From Candidatus Brachythrix odensensis (lineage in GTDB: Bacteria > Chloroflexota > Anaerolineae > J036 > Brachytrichaceae), in contig JADKDT010000010.1 in NCBI GenBank assembly GCA_016714465.1, positions 94,575 through 158,574 on the forward strand: a DNA stretch of 64,000 bases, written 5' to 3'. Position 1 is the stretch's first letter, and every line of letters begins with the position of its first letter. This document shows positions 50,310 to 58,080 of the stretch, in pieces. A program made the translations under genes and the position numbers. The notes below the pieces were generated by a model. That model was not told where the DNA came from, did no database searches, and saw only the letters and a list, made by a program, of their open reading frames with translations.

Positions 50310-51632
50310 ATGTTCGAGGGTCTAAGCGAGAAACTTCAAGCCGTTTTTGACCGCCTCGGGCGGCGGGGCGTCCTATCCGAAGCGGATGTGGACGTTGCGC
50401 TGCGCGAGGTGCGCCTTGCGCTGCTTGAAGCCGACGTCAACTTCAAGGTTGTCAAGGATTTCCTCGTCCGGGTCCGCGTTCGCGCGATCGGGGCCGAGGT
50501 GCATAAGAGCCTGACCCCGGGCCAGGCTGTGGTCAAGATTGTGCATGAAGAGCTGCTGGCCACGCTGGGCGAGGGCGGCAAACTCGATCTGGGCGGCCCC
50601 GCGCCGCGGGTCATCATGCTGGTCGGCTTGCAGGGTTCCGGCAAGACCACCACCGCCGCCAAGCTCGCCTTGCGCCTGCGCGCAAATGGCCAGAAACCGC
50701 TTCTCGTCGCCGCCGACACGTATCGACCGGCGGCTGTCACCCAGCTCGAACAATTGGGCAAGCAGCTCTCGATAACCGTCCATTCCGAGGGCTTAACCGT
50801 TCCGCCGCCGCAAATCTGCCAGAATGCCATTGGGCGCGCCATCCAGGGCGCGTTTGATGTCGTTATCCTCGACACGGCGGGCCGCTTGCAGATTGACGAT
50901 CGGATGATGGCCGAAATCGATGAGATTCGGCGCCTGACCAAACCGTGCGAAACGTTGCTCGTGGCAGATGCCATGACCGGACAGGAAGCGGTCAATATCG
51001 CTGACGCCTTTAACAAGCGGGTGGGCCTGACCGGTTTGATTCTGACCAAGGTCGACGGGGATGCCCGCGGGGGCGCCGCGATCTCGATGCGGGCGGTCAC
51101 GGGCGTGCCGATCAAGTTCATGGGCGTGGGCGAGAAGCCCGACGCCTTCGAGCCTTTCCACCCGGATCGGCTCGCGTCGCGCATCCTGGGGATGGGCGAT
51201 GTCATGACCCTGATCGAGAAGGCCACGGCCGAATACGACGAAAAGGAAGCGACGAAAGCTGCCGAGCGCATGCTGAGCTCGCGCTTCGATCTTGAGGACT
51301 TTCTGGGCCAGATCCAGCAAATCAAGAAAATGGGTCCGCTCGGTGATCTGCTCAAGATGATCCCGGGCTACAACCAGATCAGCAAGGATGTGTCGCCCGA
51401 GATGACCGAAGGGCAGATGAAGCGGACCGAGGCCATCATCTATTCGATGACGCGCAAAGAGCGCCGCGATCCGAACCTGCTCAATGCTTCGCGCAAGCGC
51501 CGCGTGGCGCGGGGCAGCGGGACCGAAGTCCAACACGTGAACGATCTGCTTCGGCAGTTCAAGCAGGCGCAGACGATGATGAAACAGATTCAAGGGAATC
51601 CCCGTCTGCGCAACATGATGAGAAAACCGTAG
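50310..51632 (+). CDS. ffh: Signal recognition particle protein Ffh
   Basis: A 440-residue SRP54 homologue targeting membrane proteins cotranslationally with SRP RNA. The N domain (1-85) is followed by the G domain (about 95-295) with GLQGSGKTTTAAKLA, DTAGRLQ, TKVDGDARGGAA and GVGEKPDAFEPF. The M domain (about 325-435) has the RNA/signal-binding RRVARGSGTEVQHVNDLLRQF helix-loop-helix. ATG 50310 (MFEGLSEKL) is the conserved start; TAGAAT at 50284-50289 is its likely -10. First gene of a conserved translation operon. Confidence 0.97.
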   Translation: MFEGLSEKLQAVFDRLGRRGVLSEADVDVALREVRLALLEADVNFKVVKDFLVRVRVRAIGAEVHKSLTPGQAVVKIVHEELLATLGEGGKLDLGGPAPRVIMLVGLQGSGKTTTAAKLALRLRANGQKPLLVAADTYRPAAVTQLEQLGKQLSITVHSEGLTVPPPQICQNAIGRAIQGAFDVVILDTAGRLQIDDRMMAEIDEIRRLTKPCETLLVADAMTGQEAVNIADAFNKRVGLTGLILTKVDGDARGGAAISMRAVTGVPIKFMGVGEKPDAFEPFHPDRLASRILGMGDVMTLIEKATAEYDEKEATKAAERMLSSRFDLEDFLGQIQQIKKMGPLGDLLKMIPGYNQISKDVSPEMTEGQMKRTEAIIYSMTRKERRDPNLLNASRKRRVARGSGTEVQHVNDLLRQFKQAQTMMKQIQGNPRLRNMMRKP

Positions 51633-51672
51633 CCCACAAGGGTTGCGACACACGCACAGGAGAACATCAACT

Positions 51673-52053
51673 ATGGTTCGTATTCGATTGCGCCGCATGG
51701 GCGCCAAAAAGCAGCCGATCTATCGCATCGTCGTCGCCGACAAGGAATCCCCCCGCGACGGCGCCTTCATCGAGATCATCGGGCAGTACAACCCGCGCAC
51801 CCAGCCTGAGACTGTTGTCGTCCAGGAAGACCGCGCCCTGTATTGGATGAAAGTCGGCGCCCAGGCCAGCGATTCGGTCCAGCAGCTCTTCCGCAAGACC
51901 GGCACCATGGACCGCTATGCCCGCCTGATGAAGGGCGAGACGCCCGAAACCCTGATCGGCGAGGCGACGGCCGCATTCGCCGCGACGCCGGTTCCGAGCC
52001 CGAAGACCCGAATCGGCCGGGTGACCAAGCCCAAGGCCAAGAAGGCGGAATGA
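51673..52053 (+). CDS. rpsP: 30S ribosomal protein S16
   Basis: A 126-residue S16 with the universal VRIRLRRMGAKKQPIYRIVVADKESPRDG start and EDRALYWMKVGAQASDSVQQLFRKTG core. The final ~40 residues form a basic, Ala/Lys-rich extension (SPKTRIGRVTKPKAKKAE) beyond the usual ~80-90-residue length. AGGAG ribosome site about 9 nt before ATG 51673. Its stop overlaps the khpA ATG (ATGA). Confidence 0.96.
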   Translation: MVRIRLRRMGAKKQPIYRIVVADKESPRDGAFIEIIGQYNPRTQPETVVVQEDRALYWMKVGAQASDSVQQLFRKTGTMDRYARLMKGETPETLIGEATAAFAATPVPSPKTRIGRVTKPKAKKAE

Positions 52054-52280
52054 AAGAGCTCATCGAATTCATGGCCCGCGGCCTGGTCGATGATCGAGAC
52101 GCCGTCGCCGTCGCGGAAATCCGCGACGGCCGGCAGGCGGTGTATGAACTGCGGGTGGGCGAAGGCGAAACGGGCCGCGTTATTGGCCGTGAGGGCAAGG
52201 TTGCCAACGCCATGCGCGTGCTGGTTCGTATCGCGGGCGAGAAGACCGGCGAGCGGCGGGCCAATCTCGAAATCGTCTGA
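52050..52280 (+). CDS. khpA: KH-domain RNA-binding protein KhpA
   Basis: A 76-residue single KH-domain protein: KELIEFMARGLVDD at the N-terminus and the KH GxxG loop in GRVIGREGKVANAMRVLV. Homologue of YlqC/KhpA, which pairs with KhpB in RNA binding. ATG 52050 overlaps the rpsP stop, and its own stop overlaps the rimM start (TGATG), giving tight coupling. Confidence 0.93.
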   Translation: MKELIEFMARGLVDDRDAVAVAEIRDGRQAVYELRVGEGETGRVIGREGKVANAMRVLVRIAGEKTGERRANLEIV

Positions 52281-52825
52281 TGCCCGACGCGCCTGCGCTG
52301 GTTGAAGTTGGGCGGGTGACCCGCGCCCATGGCATCCGGGGCGAGGTCAAGGTCGATGGCCCGCCCGACCTGCTCGAGGCGCTCGAGGAGGCTACCCGCG
52401 TGTTTGTCCAGCCCGGCGGGGCCGACCCGCGCGCCGCAACCCGGATAGGCGATGTATCCGGATTTTCGGCCGCCCTCCGGCAGTGCCGGATGCACCAGGG
52501 CGCGGCGCTGCTCGTCCTGGAGGGCGTGCTCACCCGGAACGATGCCGAAGCCCTGCGCGGCGCGCGCATCCACGTTTTTGGTGAAGACCTCCCCGATCTC
52601 GATGATGGCGAGTACTACGCCCATGATCTGATCGGCCTGAAGGTCGTTGACATGGACGGCAACGCGCTGGGCGAGCTGGTTGACGTGCTGGCCACTGGCG
52701 CAAACGACGTTTACGTTGTGCAGGGTCCCTCCGGCGAGCGCCTGCTTCCGGCCATCGAAAGCGTGGTCAAGGCCATCGACATGGAGGAGGGCCTGCTGCG
52801 CGTCGTCGTCCCCGAGGGGTTGTGA
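52280..52825 (+). CDS. rimM: 16S rRNA maturation factor RimM
   Basis: A 181-residue RimM. The N-terminal barrel has EVGRVTRAHGIRGEVKVD and the C-terminal PRC-barrel has YYAHDLIGLKVVDMDGNALGELVDVLATGANDVYVV and LLPAIESVVKAIDMEEGLLRV. It binds S19 and helps late 30S assembly. ATG 52280 overlaps the khpA TGA by one base; dprA starts with a GTGA overlap. Confidence 0.95.
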   Translation: MPDAPALVEVGRVTRAHGIRGEVKVDGPPDLLEALEEATRVFVQPGGADPRAATRIGDVSGFSAALRQCRMHQGAALLVLEGVLTRNDAEALRGARIHVFGEDLPDLDDGEYYAHDLIGLKVVDMDGNALGELVDVLATGANDVYVVQGPSGERLLPAIESVVKAIDMEEGLLRVVVPEGL

Positions 52826-53907
52826 GCGTCTCACTCAAGCATCTGCTCGCCTTTGCCAAGGTCAAGGGAATTGGCCCCGCCCGCTTGCGCCTGCTGGCCG
52901 CGCGTTTTGGCGATCTCGGGCTGGCCTGGAATGCCGGTGAGTACGACCTCATGGCCGCCGGGCTTGATTCCCGGACAACGGCGGCCGTGTCCGCCGCCCA
53001 TCGCGAGGTTGATCCGGACGCGGAGCTGGACAAGCTGGGAAAGAGCGGCGTGACGGCCCTGGCCTGGGATGATCCGGCCTATCCGGCCCTCCTTCGCGAA
53101 ATCCCCGAGGCCCCGGCCGTGCTCTTTATCCGCGGCGCGCTAACCGAGGCTGATCGCTGGGGAATCGGCATTGTCGGCACCCGAAACGTCTCTGCCTACG
53201 GCCGCGAGGCCGCCGAGACCCTCGCGCGCGACCTGGCTGCCAACCGCCTGACGATCGTGAGCGGGCTTGCCCGCGGCGTGGACGGGGCCGCCCATCAGGC
53301 CGCGCTCAAGGCGGGCGGGCGGACCGTGGCCGTGCTGGGTTCGGGGGTGGATGTGATTTACCCGCCCGAGCATCGCCGGCTCGCCCAGCTGATCGCCGAA
53401 AATGGCGCGGTGATCAGCGAGTATCCGCTTGGCACGCAGCCCGACGCGATGAACTTCCCGCCCCGCAACCGCATCATCAGCGGGTTGAGTTTGGGCGTAG
53501 TCGTCGTCGAGGCGGACGAGAAGAGCGGCGCGTTGATCACCACCAGTTACGCCGCCGAGCAGGGCCGGGATGTCTTTGCGGTGCCCGGCGGCATCTTCAG
53601 CCGGACCAGCCGGGGGACCAACAAGCTGATCCAGGACGGCGCGAAGCTCGTCACCTGCGCCGCCGATATCCTCGAGGAATTGAATCTGGAGCGGGTGGCC
53701 AAGCGGGCCGAAGCCCAGCTCGCCTTGCCGGATGATGACGCCGAACGGAGCGTGCTCCAAACGCTGAACCGCGACCCCATGCCGATCGACGACGTGATTC
53801 GGCGGACCAACCTGCCTGCCTCAGTCGTTGCCGGCGCGCTGGCAATGCTTGAATTGAAGGGCCTGGCCCGCTTGTCCGACGGCGCGCAATACACTCGCGC
53901 TTCCTAG
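52822..53907 (+). CDS. dprA: DNA processing protein DprA
   Basis: A 361-residue DprA/Smf protein that loads RecA on incoming single-stranded DNA in transformation. A SAM/HhH-like N-terminus (about 5-65) precedes the Rossmann-like domain with GIVGTRNVSAYGREAAETLA, SGLARGVDGAAHQAAL, VLGSGVDVIYPPEH, SEYPLGTQPDAMNFPPRNRIISGLS and VEADEKSGALITT. The C-terminal winged helix (about 300-360) is present. GTG start overlaps rimM by 4 nt. The usual operon partner trmD is absent, and dprA takes that slot. Confidence 0.95.
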   Translation: MSVSLKHLLAFAKVKGIGPARLRLLAARFGDLGLAWNAGEYDLMAAGLDSRTTAAVSAAHREVDPDAELDKLGKSGVTALAWDDPAYPALLREIPEAPAVLFIRGALTEADRWGIGIVGTRNVSAYGREAAETLARDLAANRLTIVSGLARGVDGAAHQAALKAGGRTVAVLGSGVDVIYPPEHRRLAQLIAENGAVISEYPLGTQPDAMNFPPRNRIISGLSLGVVVVEADEKSGALITTSYAAEQGRDVFAVPGGIFSRTSRGTNKLIQDGAKLVTCAADILEELNLERVAKRAEAQLALPDDDAERSVLQTLNRDPMPIDDVIRRTNLPASVVAGALAMLELKGLARLSDGAQYTRAS

Positions 53908-53915
53908 GAGACACC

Positions 53916-55001
53916 ATGTTTCATGCCCTTATCATGGCCGGCGGGAGCGGCACCCGTTTGTGGCCGCTCAGCCGAAAACTGATGCCCAAGCAGGCTCTCG
54001 CGCTGCTGGGTGACCGGACCATGTTTCAGGTCACCGTTGAGCGCCTGGCGTCCATCATCCCGATCGAGCGCGTGCACGTAGTCACCAACGCCCAGATGGC
54101 TGAGATCTTTCAGTTGCAGCTCCCGGGCCTGCCCGAGGAGAATTTTGTGATTGAGCCCAGCGCCAAAGACAGCGGCCCGGCCGCGGCGCTGGGCATCGCC
54201 CGAATTCTGCGGATCGACCCCGACGCCACGATTGCCATCCTTTCGGCCGATCACCATATCGGCAATGTGGATGGATTTCTGCGCACGCTCAACCTGGCTC
54301 ACCAGGTTGCCCAACGTGGCTATATCGTTACTCTGGGCATCACTCCGACGTCGCCGTCCACGGGTTTTGGATACATCAAGCGGGGATCTGAATTGGATGG
54401 ATTCCCGCCGCGCGCGGACGGATTGCGCGTCTTTGAGGCCAAGGGTTTTGCCGAAAAGCCATCCGCCGATATTGCCCGGGCGTACATCGCGGGTGGCGCG
54501 CACTCGTGGAACGCCGGCATGTTCATTCTGAGGGGCGAAGTGGGTTGGGCCGAGTTTGAGCGCCAGCAGGGGCCGATGGCCGCTTCCATCCAGGCCGCGG
54601 TCAACGAGTTTGGCGCACCCGGCTATCCGGCCGCGCTTGCGAAGGCCTGGGCGGAGGCGCCGCGCAAGTCCATCGACTTCGCGATCATGGAAGGCGCGCG
54701 GAAAATTGCCGTTATCCCGGTCGATATTCAATGGAGCGATATCGGCAACTGGGCGACCCTGCTCGAGGTGCTTTCGGCTGATGACAATGGCAATGTCGTT
54801 GTCGGCGATCACCTTGGCCGGGACACGGAGAACTCTCTGGTGCGCTCGGACAACAACCGCCTCATTGTCACGATCGGGGTGAACAACCTGATCATCGTGG
54901 ACACCCCGGACGCCCTGCTCATCGCGCCGGTCGATCGTGTGCATGAAGTGCGCGAGATCGTCGAAAGGCTGAAAGCGGAGGGCCGAACCGATCTTCTTTA
55001 G
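53916..55001 (+). CDS. manC: Mannose-1-phosphate guanylyltransferase
   Basis: A 361-residue nucleotidyltransferase making GDP-mannose. The signature AGGSGTRLWPLSRKLMPKQ is at residues 8-26, with further motifs FVIEPSAKDSGPAAALGIARI, ADHHIGNVDGFLRTL, GFGYIKRG, EKPSADIARAYI, SWNAGMFI and WSDIGNW. No C-terminal phosphomannose isomerase domain. 8 nt after dprA; the three Wzz-like genes follow, so it probably supplies sugar nucleotide for exopolysaccharide. Confidence 0.93.
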   Translation: MFHALIMAGGSGTRLWPLSRKLMPKQALALLGDRTMFQVTVERLASIIPIERVHVVTNAQMAEIFQLQLPGLPEENFVIEPSAKDSGPAAALGIARILRIDPDATIAILSADHHIGNVDGFLRTLNLAHQVAQRGYIVTLGITPTSPSTGFGYIKRGSELDGFPPRADGLRVFEAKGFAEKPSADIARAYIAGGAHSWNAGMFILRGEVGWAEFERQQGPMAASIQAAVNEFGAPGYPAALAKAWAEAPRKSIDFAIMEGARKIAVIPVDIQWSDIGNWATLLEVLSADDNGNVVVGDHLGRDTENSLVRSDNNRLIVTIGVNNLIIVDTPDALLIAPVDRVHEVREIVERLKAEGRTDLL

Positions 55002-55008
55002 CCGCGCG

Positions 55009-55014
55009 TAAAAT
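55009..55014 (+). promoter_or_regulatory. -10-like box before the first Wzz gene
   Basis: TAAAAT ends 12 nt before the ATG at 55026, in the 24-nt gap after manC. It may allow separate transcription of the polysaccharide genes. Confidence 0.35.
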
Positions 55015-55025
55015 GGGCGCACCCG

Positions 55026-55715
55026 ATGGGCACCTTAACCGACTACCTCCGCATCCTGCTTCGTCGCTGGTGGCTCGCCCTGTTGCCAGTCGTGGTCATG
55101 GCTGGATTGACCGTGTGGGGGAATCGGAATGCGCTCCCCCCGGGCAACTTCGGCGTGAATGTGCGCTTTGCGGCGGGTCTGCCGCCAGAACGCGCGGCCG
55201 GCGTCTACAACTACGACCGGCACTACGACTGGCTGGCCTCGGAGTACATCGCCCAGGCGTTTGCGTTCACGATTCCAACCAACCAGTTCGCCCAGGCGGT
55301 ATCGCGCCGGATGCTCGCCCAGGGCGTCGCGATTTCGCCGAGCGAGGTCGAGGCGAGCCTCCGGGCCGACCATACCTCGAGCGTCATCAAGGTGTCGATG
55401 TCCTGGCGGGATGCCGGCCAACTTGAGAAAATGGCCGAGGCCGTCAGCGCCGAGCTCACCGAAAACGGGGCCGCCTATTGGCCCCAGCTCAGCGATCCCG
55501 GCGGCGCGCCAGTGCGCCGGTTGGATGTGCCCGTTGTGCTTGCGGCGGCCCCGCCGCTGCGCGACACCTTTGACCTTCCCGTGCGCCTGCTCATCGGGCT
55601 GGCGCTTGGCGTCTTTCTGGCGTTTGCACTGGATGCCATCGACCCCGTGATCCGCGATCGGCGGGCGCTGGAAAGACTGGGCCTGCCCAGCCTCGCCCAC
55701 ATTCCCCGGCCATGA
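55026..55715 (+). CDS. Wzz-type polysaccharide co-polymerase-like protein 1
   Basis: A 229-residue inner-membrane protein with a TM helix near the N-terminus (RRWWLALLPVVVMAGLTVW), a ~140-residue periplasmic domain and a second TM helix near residue 190 (LLIGLALGVFLAFALDAI). The layout is that of chain-length regulators or capsular export adaptors. The periplasmic part contains FAAGLPPERAAGVYNYDRHYDWLASEY, closely echoed in the next gene, so the two are tandem paralogues. Confidence 0.78.
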   Translation: MGTLTDYLRILLRRWWLALLPVVVMAGLTVWGNRNALPPGNFGVNVRFAAGLPPERAAGVYNYDRHYDWLASEYIAQAFAFTIPTNQFAQAVSRRMLAQGVAISPSEVEASLRADHTSSVIKVSMSWRDAGQLEKMAEAVSAELTENGAAYWPQLSDPGGAPVRRLDVPVVLAAAPPLRDTFDLPVRLLIGLALGVFLAFALDAIDPVIRDRRALERLGLPSLAHIPRP

Positions 55716-56446
55716 CGCTGCTCGCTCTGGCGCGCGGAGTGGGGCGGCGTTGGTGGCTTGTCGCCATCCCGGTTGCCCTGGCGCTGACCTTGAGCCTGTG
55801 GGCGGCGGGCCGACAACCGCCCCCCACAACGGTTTATAGCGTCACCCAGCGCTTCCTGGCCGGGTTGCCGCCCGAGCGACCGGAAGCGGACTACGACTTT
55901 GCCCGGCACTACAACTGGCTTGCCTCCGAATACACTGCCCAGTCCTTCACCTCGGTGGTCCAGGGGACTGAGTTCGCGGCCGCGGTCGCTGCCCGCATGG
56001 GTCAGGCGGGTGGGGCGGCCACCCGCGATCAGGTTGCGGCCGCCATCCAGGTCAACCCGCCGGATTCGTTCAGGCTTGTTGTCCGGACGCAGTGGCGGGA
56101 TGCCGCCGGCGCGCTGGCCCTGGCCGAAGCCGGCAACGCCGAACTTGCGCAAAACGGAAATTCCTATTGGCCACAGCTGGCGGGGAATGCCCTCCCGCCC
56201 GTGCGCAGGCTTGACGCGCCCGTGCCCGTGCCTATCAGCATTGCGGCGCCAACCAATGCGCTCGAGGTGCCGCTGCGGGTGTTTGCGGCCGCCCTCGCTG
56301 GTCTTGCGCTTGCCCTTGGGGTGGCGGCCCGCGACCCGATCCAGGCTAATGATGCTGGCAATTTGTCTGCGGGACTTGCAGTGCTGGCCGTCATTCCACG
56401 CTCCGTCGAGTTTTCGGCAGACGCCCGGCATGCCGAAAGCGCCTGA
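55712..56446 (+). CDS. Wzz-type polysaccharide co-polymerase-like protein 2
   Basis: A 244-residue paralogue of the preceding protein, starting with an ATGA overlap. TM helices are near residues 10-30 and 190-210. The periplasmic domain shares LPPERPEADYDFARHYNWLASEYTAQSF with the first copy, plus the NSYWPQL segment near the second helix. Probably part of the same export/polymerisation complex as the third Wzz protein and the BY-kinase. Confidence 0.76.
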   Translation: MTLLALARGVGRRWWLVAIPVALALTLSLWAAGRQPPPTTVYSVTQRFLAGLPPERPEADYDFARHYNWLASEYTAQSFTSVVQGTEFAAAVAARMGQAGGAATRDQVAAAIQVNPPDSFRLVVRTQWRDAAGALALAEAGNAELAQNGNSYWPQLAGNALPPVRRLDAPVPVPISIAAPTNALEVPLRVFAAALAGLALALGVAARDPIQANDAGNLSAGLAVLAVIPRSVEFSADARHAESA

Positions 56447-56691
56447 GCTGGAACGCCGCCGTGGCACGGGCCGGTTGGCGACCCGCGGGCGTATGTGCTG
56501 TGGCAGGTATCTGACGGTGCAGCCCCTCCCGCCAGTGTCATCTTTCGCCCGCGCCCCCGCGCGGGCCCCGCGTGTTTCTGACAGCGCTTTCCCCCCACGG
56601 CGGTCCGAAACTTAGGATGACACGGGCGAAGATGGAATGAAGCCGACTCCGTCCGATCCCTCACGCTACAATGGGAGCCCTCACTACCCTT
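56447..56691. other. Gap between the Wzz-like genes 2 and 3
   Basis: 245 nt without a gene. It holds a 47-nt dispersed repeat (56582-56628) with a second copy at 62705, part of a longer inverted structure (the GTGTCATC segment at 56535-56542 faces GATGACAC at 56616-56623), and a TACAAT -10 box (56667-56672) 20 nt before the next ATG. Confidence 0.6.
56582..56628 (+). repeat. Dispersed intergenic repeat, copy A
   Basis: 47-nt segment matching copy B (62705-62751) at 42 of 47 positions by eye. Both contain a CGGCGGTCCG core followed by CTNAGGATGACA. Confidence 0.8.
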
Positions 56692-57345
56692 ATGGACCTA
56701 AGAGATCTACTGCAAATCGTCCGCCGGCGCTGGTGGATTGTCGTGCTCACCGCGCTGATGGCCGGCGTGGGCGCCTTTATTGCCAGCCGCCTCACCACCC
56801 CGGAATACAAGGCCACCATGCAGTTTGTGGTGCAGCCGTCACGGGCCGACTTCGGCCTGACCGAGTCCACCCGCAAATTGACGGCGTCTTATATCGCCGT
56901 GATCTGGAAGCGCAAGAACGCCGATGTGATCAAGGACCGGCTGAACCTCGACTATTCGGCCGACTACATCTATGGCCAGACCAAGATGGCCGAGGATGCG
57001 GCCAACAGCTCGGTGACGGTCGAAGTCCGCGACTATGACGGCGAAACCGCCAAACGCCTGGCCCAGGCCTGGGCCCAACTGTTCTTCGAGTATCGCGAAG
57101 CCGAGAACGCCAAGCAACGCCAGGAAGACCGGGTGAAAGTCGTGCTCGGCGACGATCCGACCTATTCGCTTGACAAGCCCCGCACCACGACCAACGTTGC
57201 CGCCGGGCTGGTGCTCGGGGCAATGCTGGGATTGCTGATCGTGGCCGCGCTCGAATGGACCCAGAGCAGCATCGTGCGATCGGGCGGCGACGTCGAGCGC
57301 GCCCTGTCGTTGCCGCTTCTGGCGGCGGTTCCGGCGGAGAAGTGA
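56692..57345 (+). CDS. Wzz-domain chain-length/export protein 3
   Basis: A 217-residue protein with the canonical Wzz N-terminus (MDLRDLLQIVRRRWWIVVLTALMAGVGAFIASRLTTPEYKATMQFVV), a helical periplasmic domain and a C-terminal TM (VAAGLVLGAMLGLLIVAALEW) preceded by a Pro-containing DKPRTTTN. It is the partner of the cytoplasmic BY-kinase encoded 2 nt downstream: in this split arrangement the Wzz membrane part activates the kinase. ATG 56692 is the family start. Confidence 0.88.
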   Translation: MDLRDLLQIVRRRWWIVVLTALMAGVGAFIASRLTTPEYKATMQFVVQPSRADFGLTESTRKLTASYIAVIWKRKNADVIKDRLNLDYSADYIYGQTKMAEDAANSSVTVEVRDYDGETAKRLAQAWAQLFFEYREAENAKQRQEDRVKVVLGDDPTYSLDKPRTTTNVAAGLVLGAMLGLLIVAALEWTQSSIVRSGGDVERALSLPLLAAVPAEK

Positions 57346-57347
57346 CC

Positions 57348-57962
57348 ATGAATCTGATCACCGTGATGCACCCTGCCTCCGCCGCGGCCGAGGCATATCG
57401 TACGCTCCGAACCAACCTGCACTTTGCCTCGCTCGAGCGCCCGCTCAAGACGGTCCTGATCACCGCATCCGAGGCGGGCGAGGGCAAAAGCCACGTCGTC
57501 GCCAACCTGGCGGTCGTGTTCGCCCAGGCCGAACGGCGAGTGGTGGTCGTGGACGCGGATCTGCGTTCACCGGCCCAGCACACCTTGTTTGGCCTGGACA
57601 ACGCGCGCGGGCTTTCGACCGCGCTGCTCGGCGAGGATGGCGCGCCCTTTCTGCAGTCCACCTCAATCAAGGGACTGCGGGTGCTCACCAGCGGTCCGGA
57701 GCAGGGCAATCCATCCGATCTGGTCTATTCGAGCCGGATGGGCGCCGTGCTGGCGGCAATTGCCGCGGACACCGACATCGTGCTCATTGACACGCCGCCG
57801 CTTGGCGCCATTAGCGACGCGGCGATCCTGGCATCCCAGGTTGATGGCGCGTTGCTGGTGATCGCGGCCGGAAAAACCCGGCGCGAACATGCCCAGGCCG
57901 CCCGCGACACACTGCAGCGCGCGCGCGCGCATGTGCTCGGCGCGGTCATGATCAACGTATAA
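57348..57962 (+). CDS. BY-kinase (CpsD/CapB-like) ATPase
   Basis: A 204-residue cytoplasmic tyrosine kinase-like ATPase: Walker A ITASEAGEGKSHVVANLA, Walker A' VVVVDADLRSP and Walker B DIVLIDTPPLGAISDA. The N-terminal AAAEAYRTLRTNLHFAS helix carries the oligomerisation EX2RX2R-like motif. The usual C-terminal tyrosine cluster is missing: the protein ends ARAHVLGAVMINV. It may work with the Wzz protein without cluster autophosphorylation, or regulate by another route. It ends in a TATAAT box (57958-57963) for the next gene. Confidence 0.88.
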   Translation: MNLITVMHPASAAAEAYRTLRTNLHFASLERPLKTVLITASEAGEGKSHVVANLAVVFAQAERRVVVVDADLRSPAQHTLFGLDNARGLSTALLGEDGAPFLQSTSIKGLRVLTSGPEQGNPSDLVYSSRMGAVLAAIAADTDIVLIDTPPLGAISDAAILASQVDGALLVIAAGKTRREHAQAARDTLQRARAHVLGAVMINV

Positions 57963-57963
57963 T
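57958..57963 (+). promoter_or_regulatory. -10 box overlapping the BY-kinase stop
   Basis: Perfect TATAAT overlapping TAA 57960-57962; likely promoter for the gene at 58081, giving a ~110-nt leader. Confidence 0.45.
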
Positions 57964-58023
57964 TTAACAATCACGGAGATCGGGCGCATGCGAGCGCCCG
58001 CCCTCTGATCTCCCGCTCAACTC

Positions 58024-58046
58024 GCGCTCGCTCAACGAGCGAGCGC
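58024..58046. promoter_or_regulatory. Leader hairpin upstream of the 58081 gene
   Basis: GCGCTCGCTC (58024-58033) pairs perfectly with GAGCGAGCGC (58037-58046) around a 3-nt loop (AAC). It lies 35 nt before the GTG at 58081 and could be an attenuator or RNA-stability element in the leader. Confidence 0.5.
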
Positions 58047-58080
58047 TCCGCAATCTGATCCGAAAAGGCTTCTGAAACTT

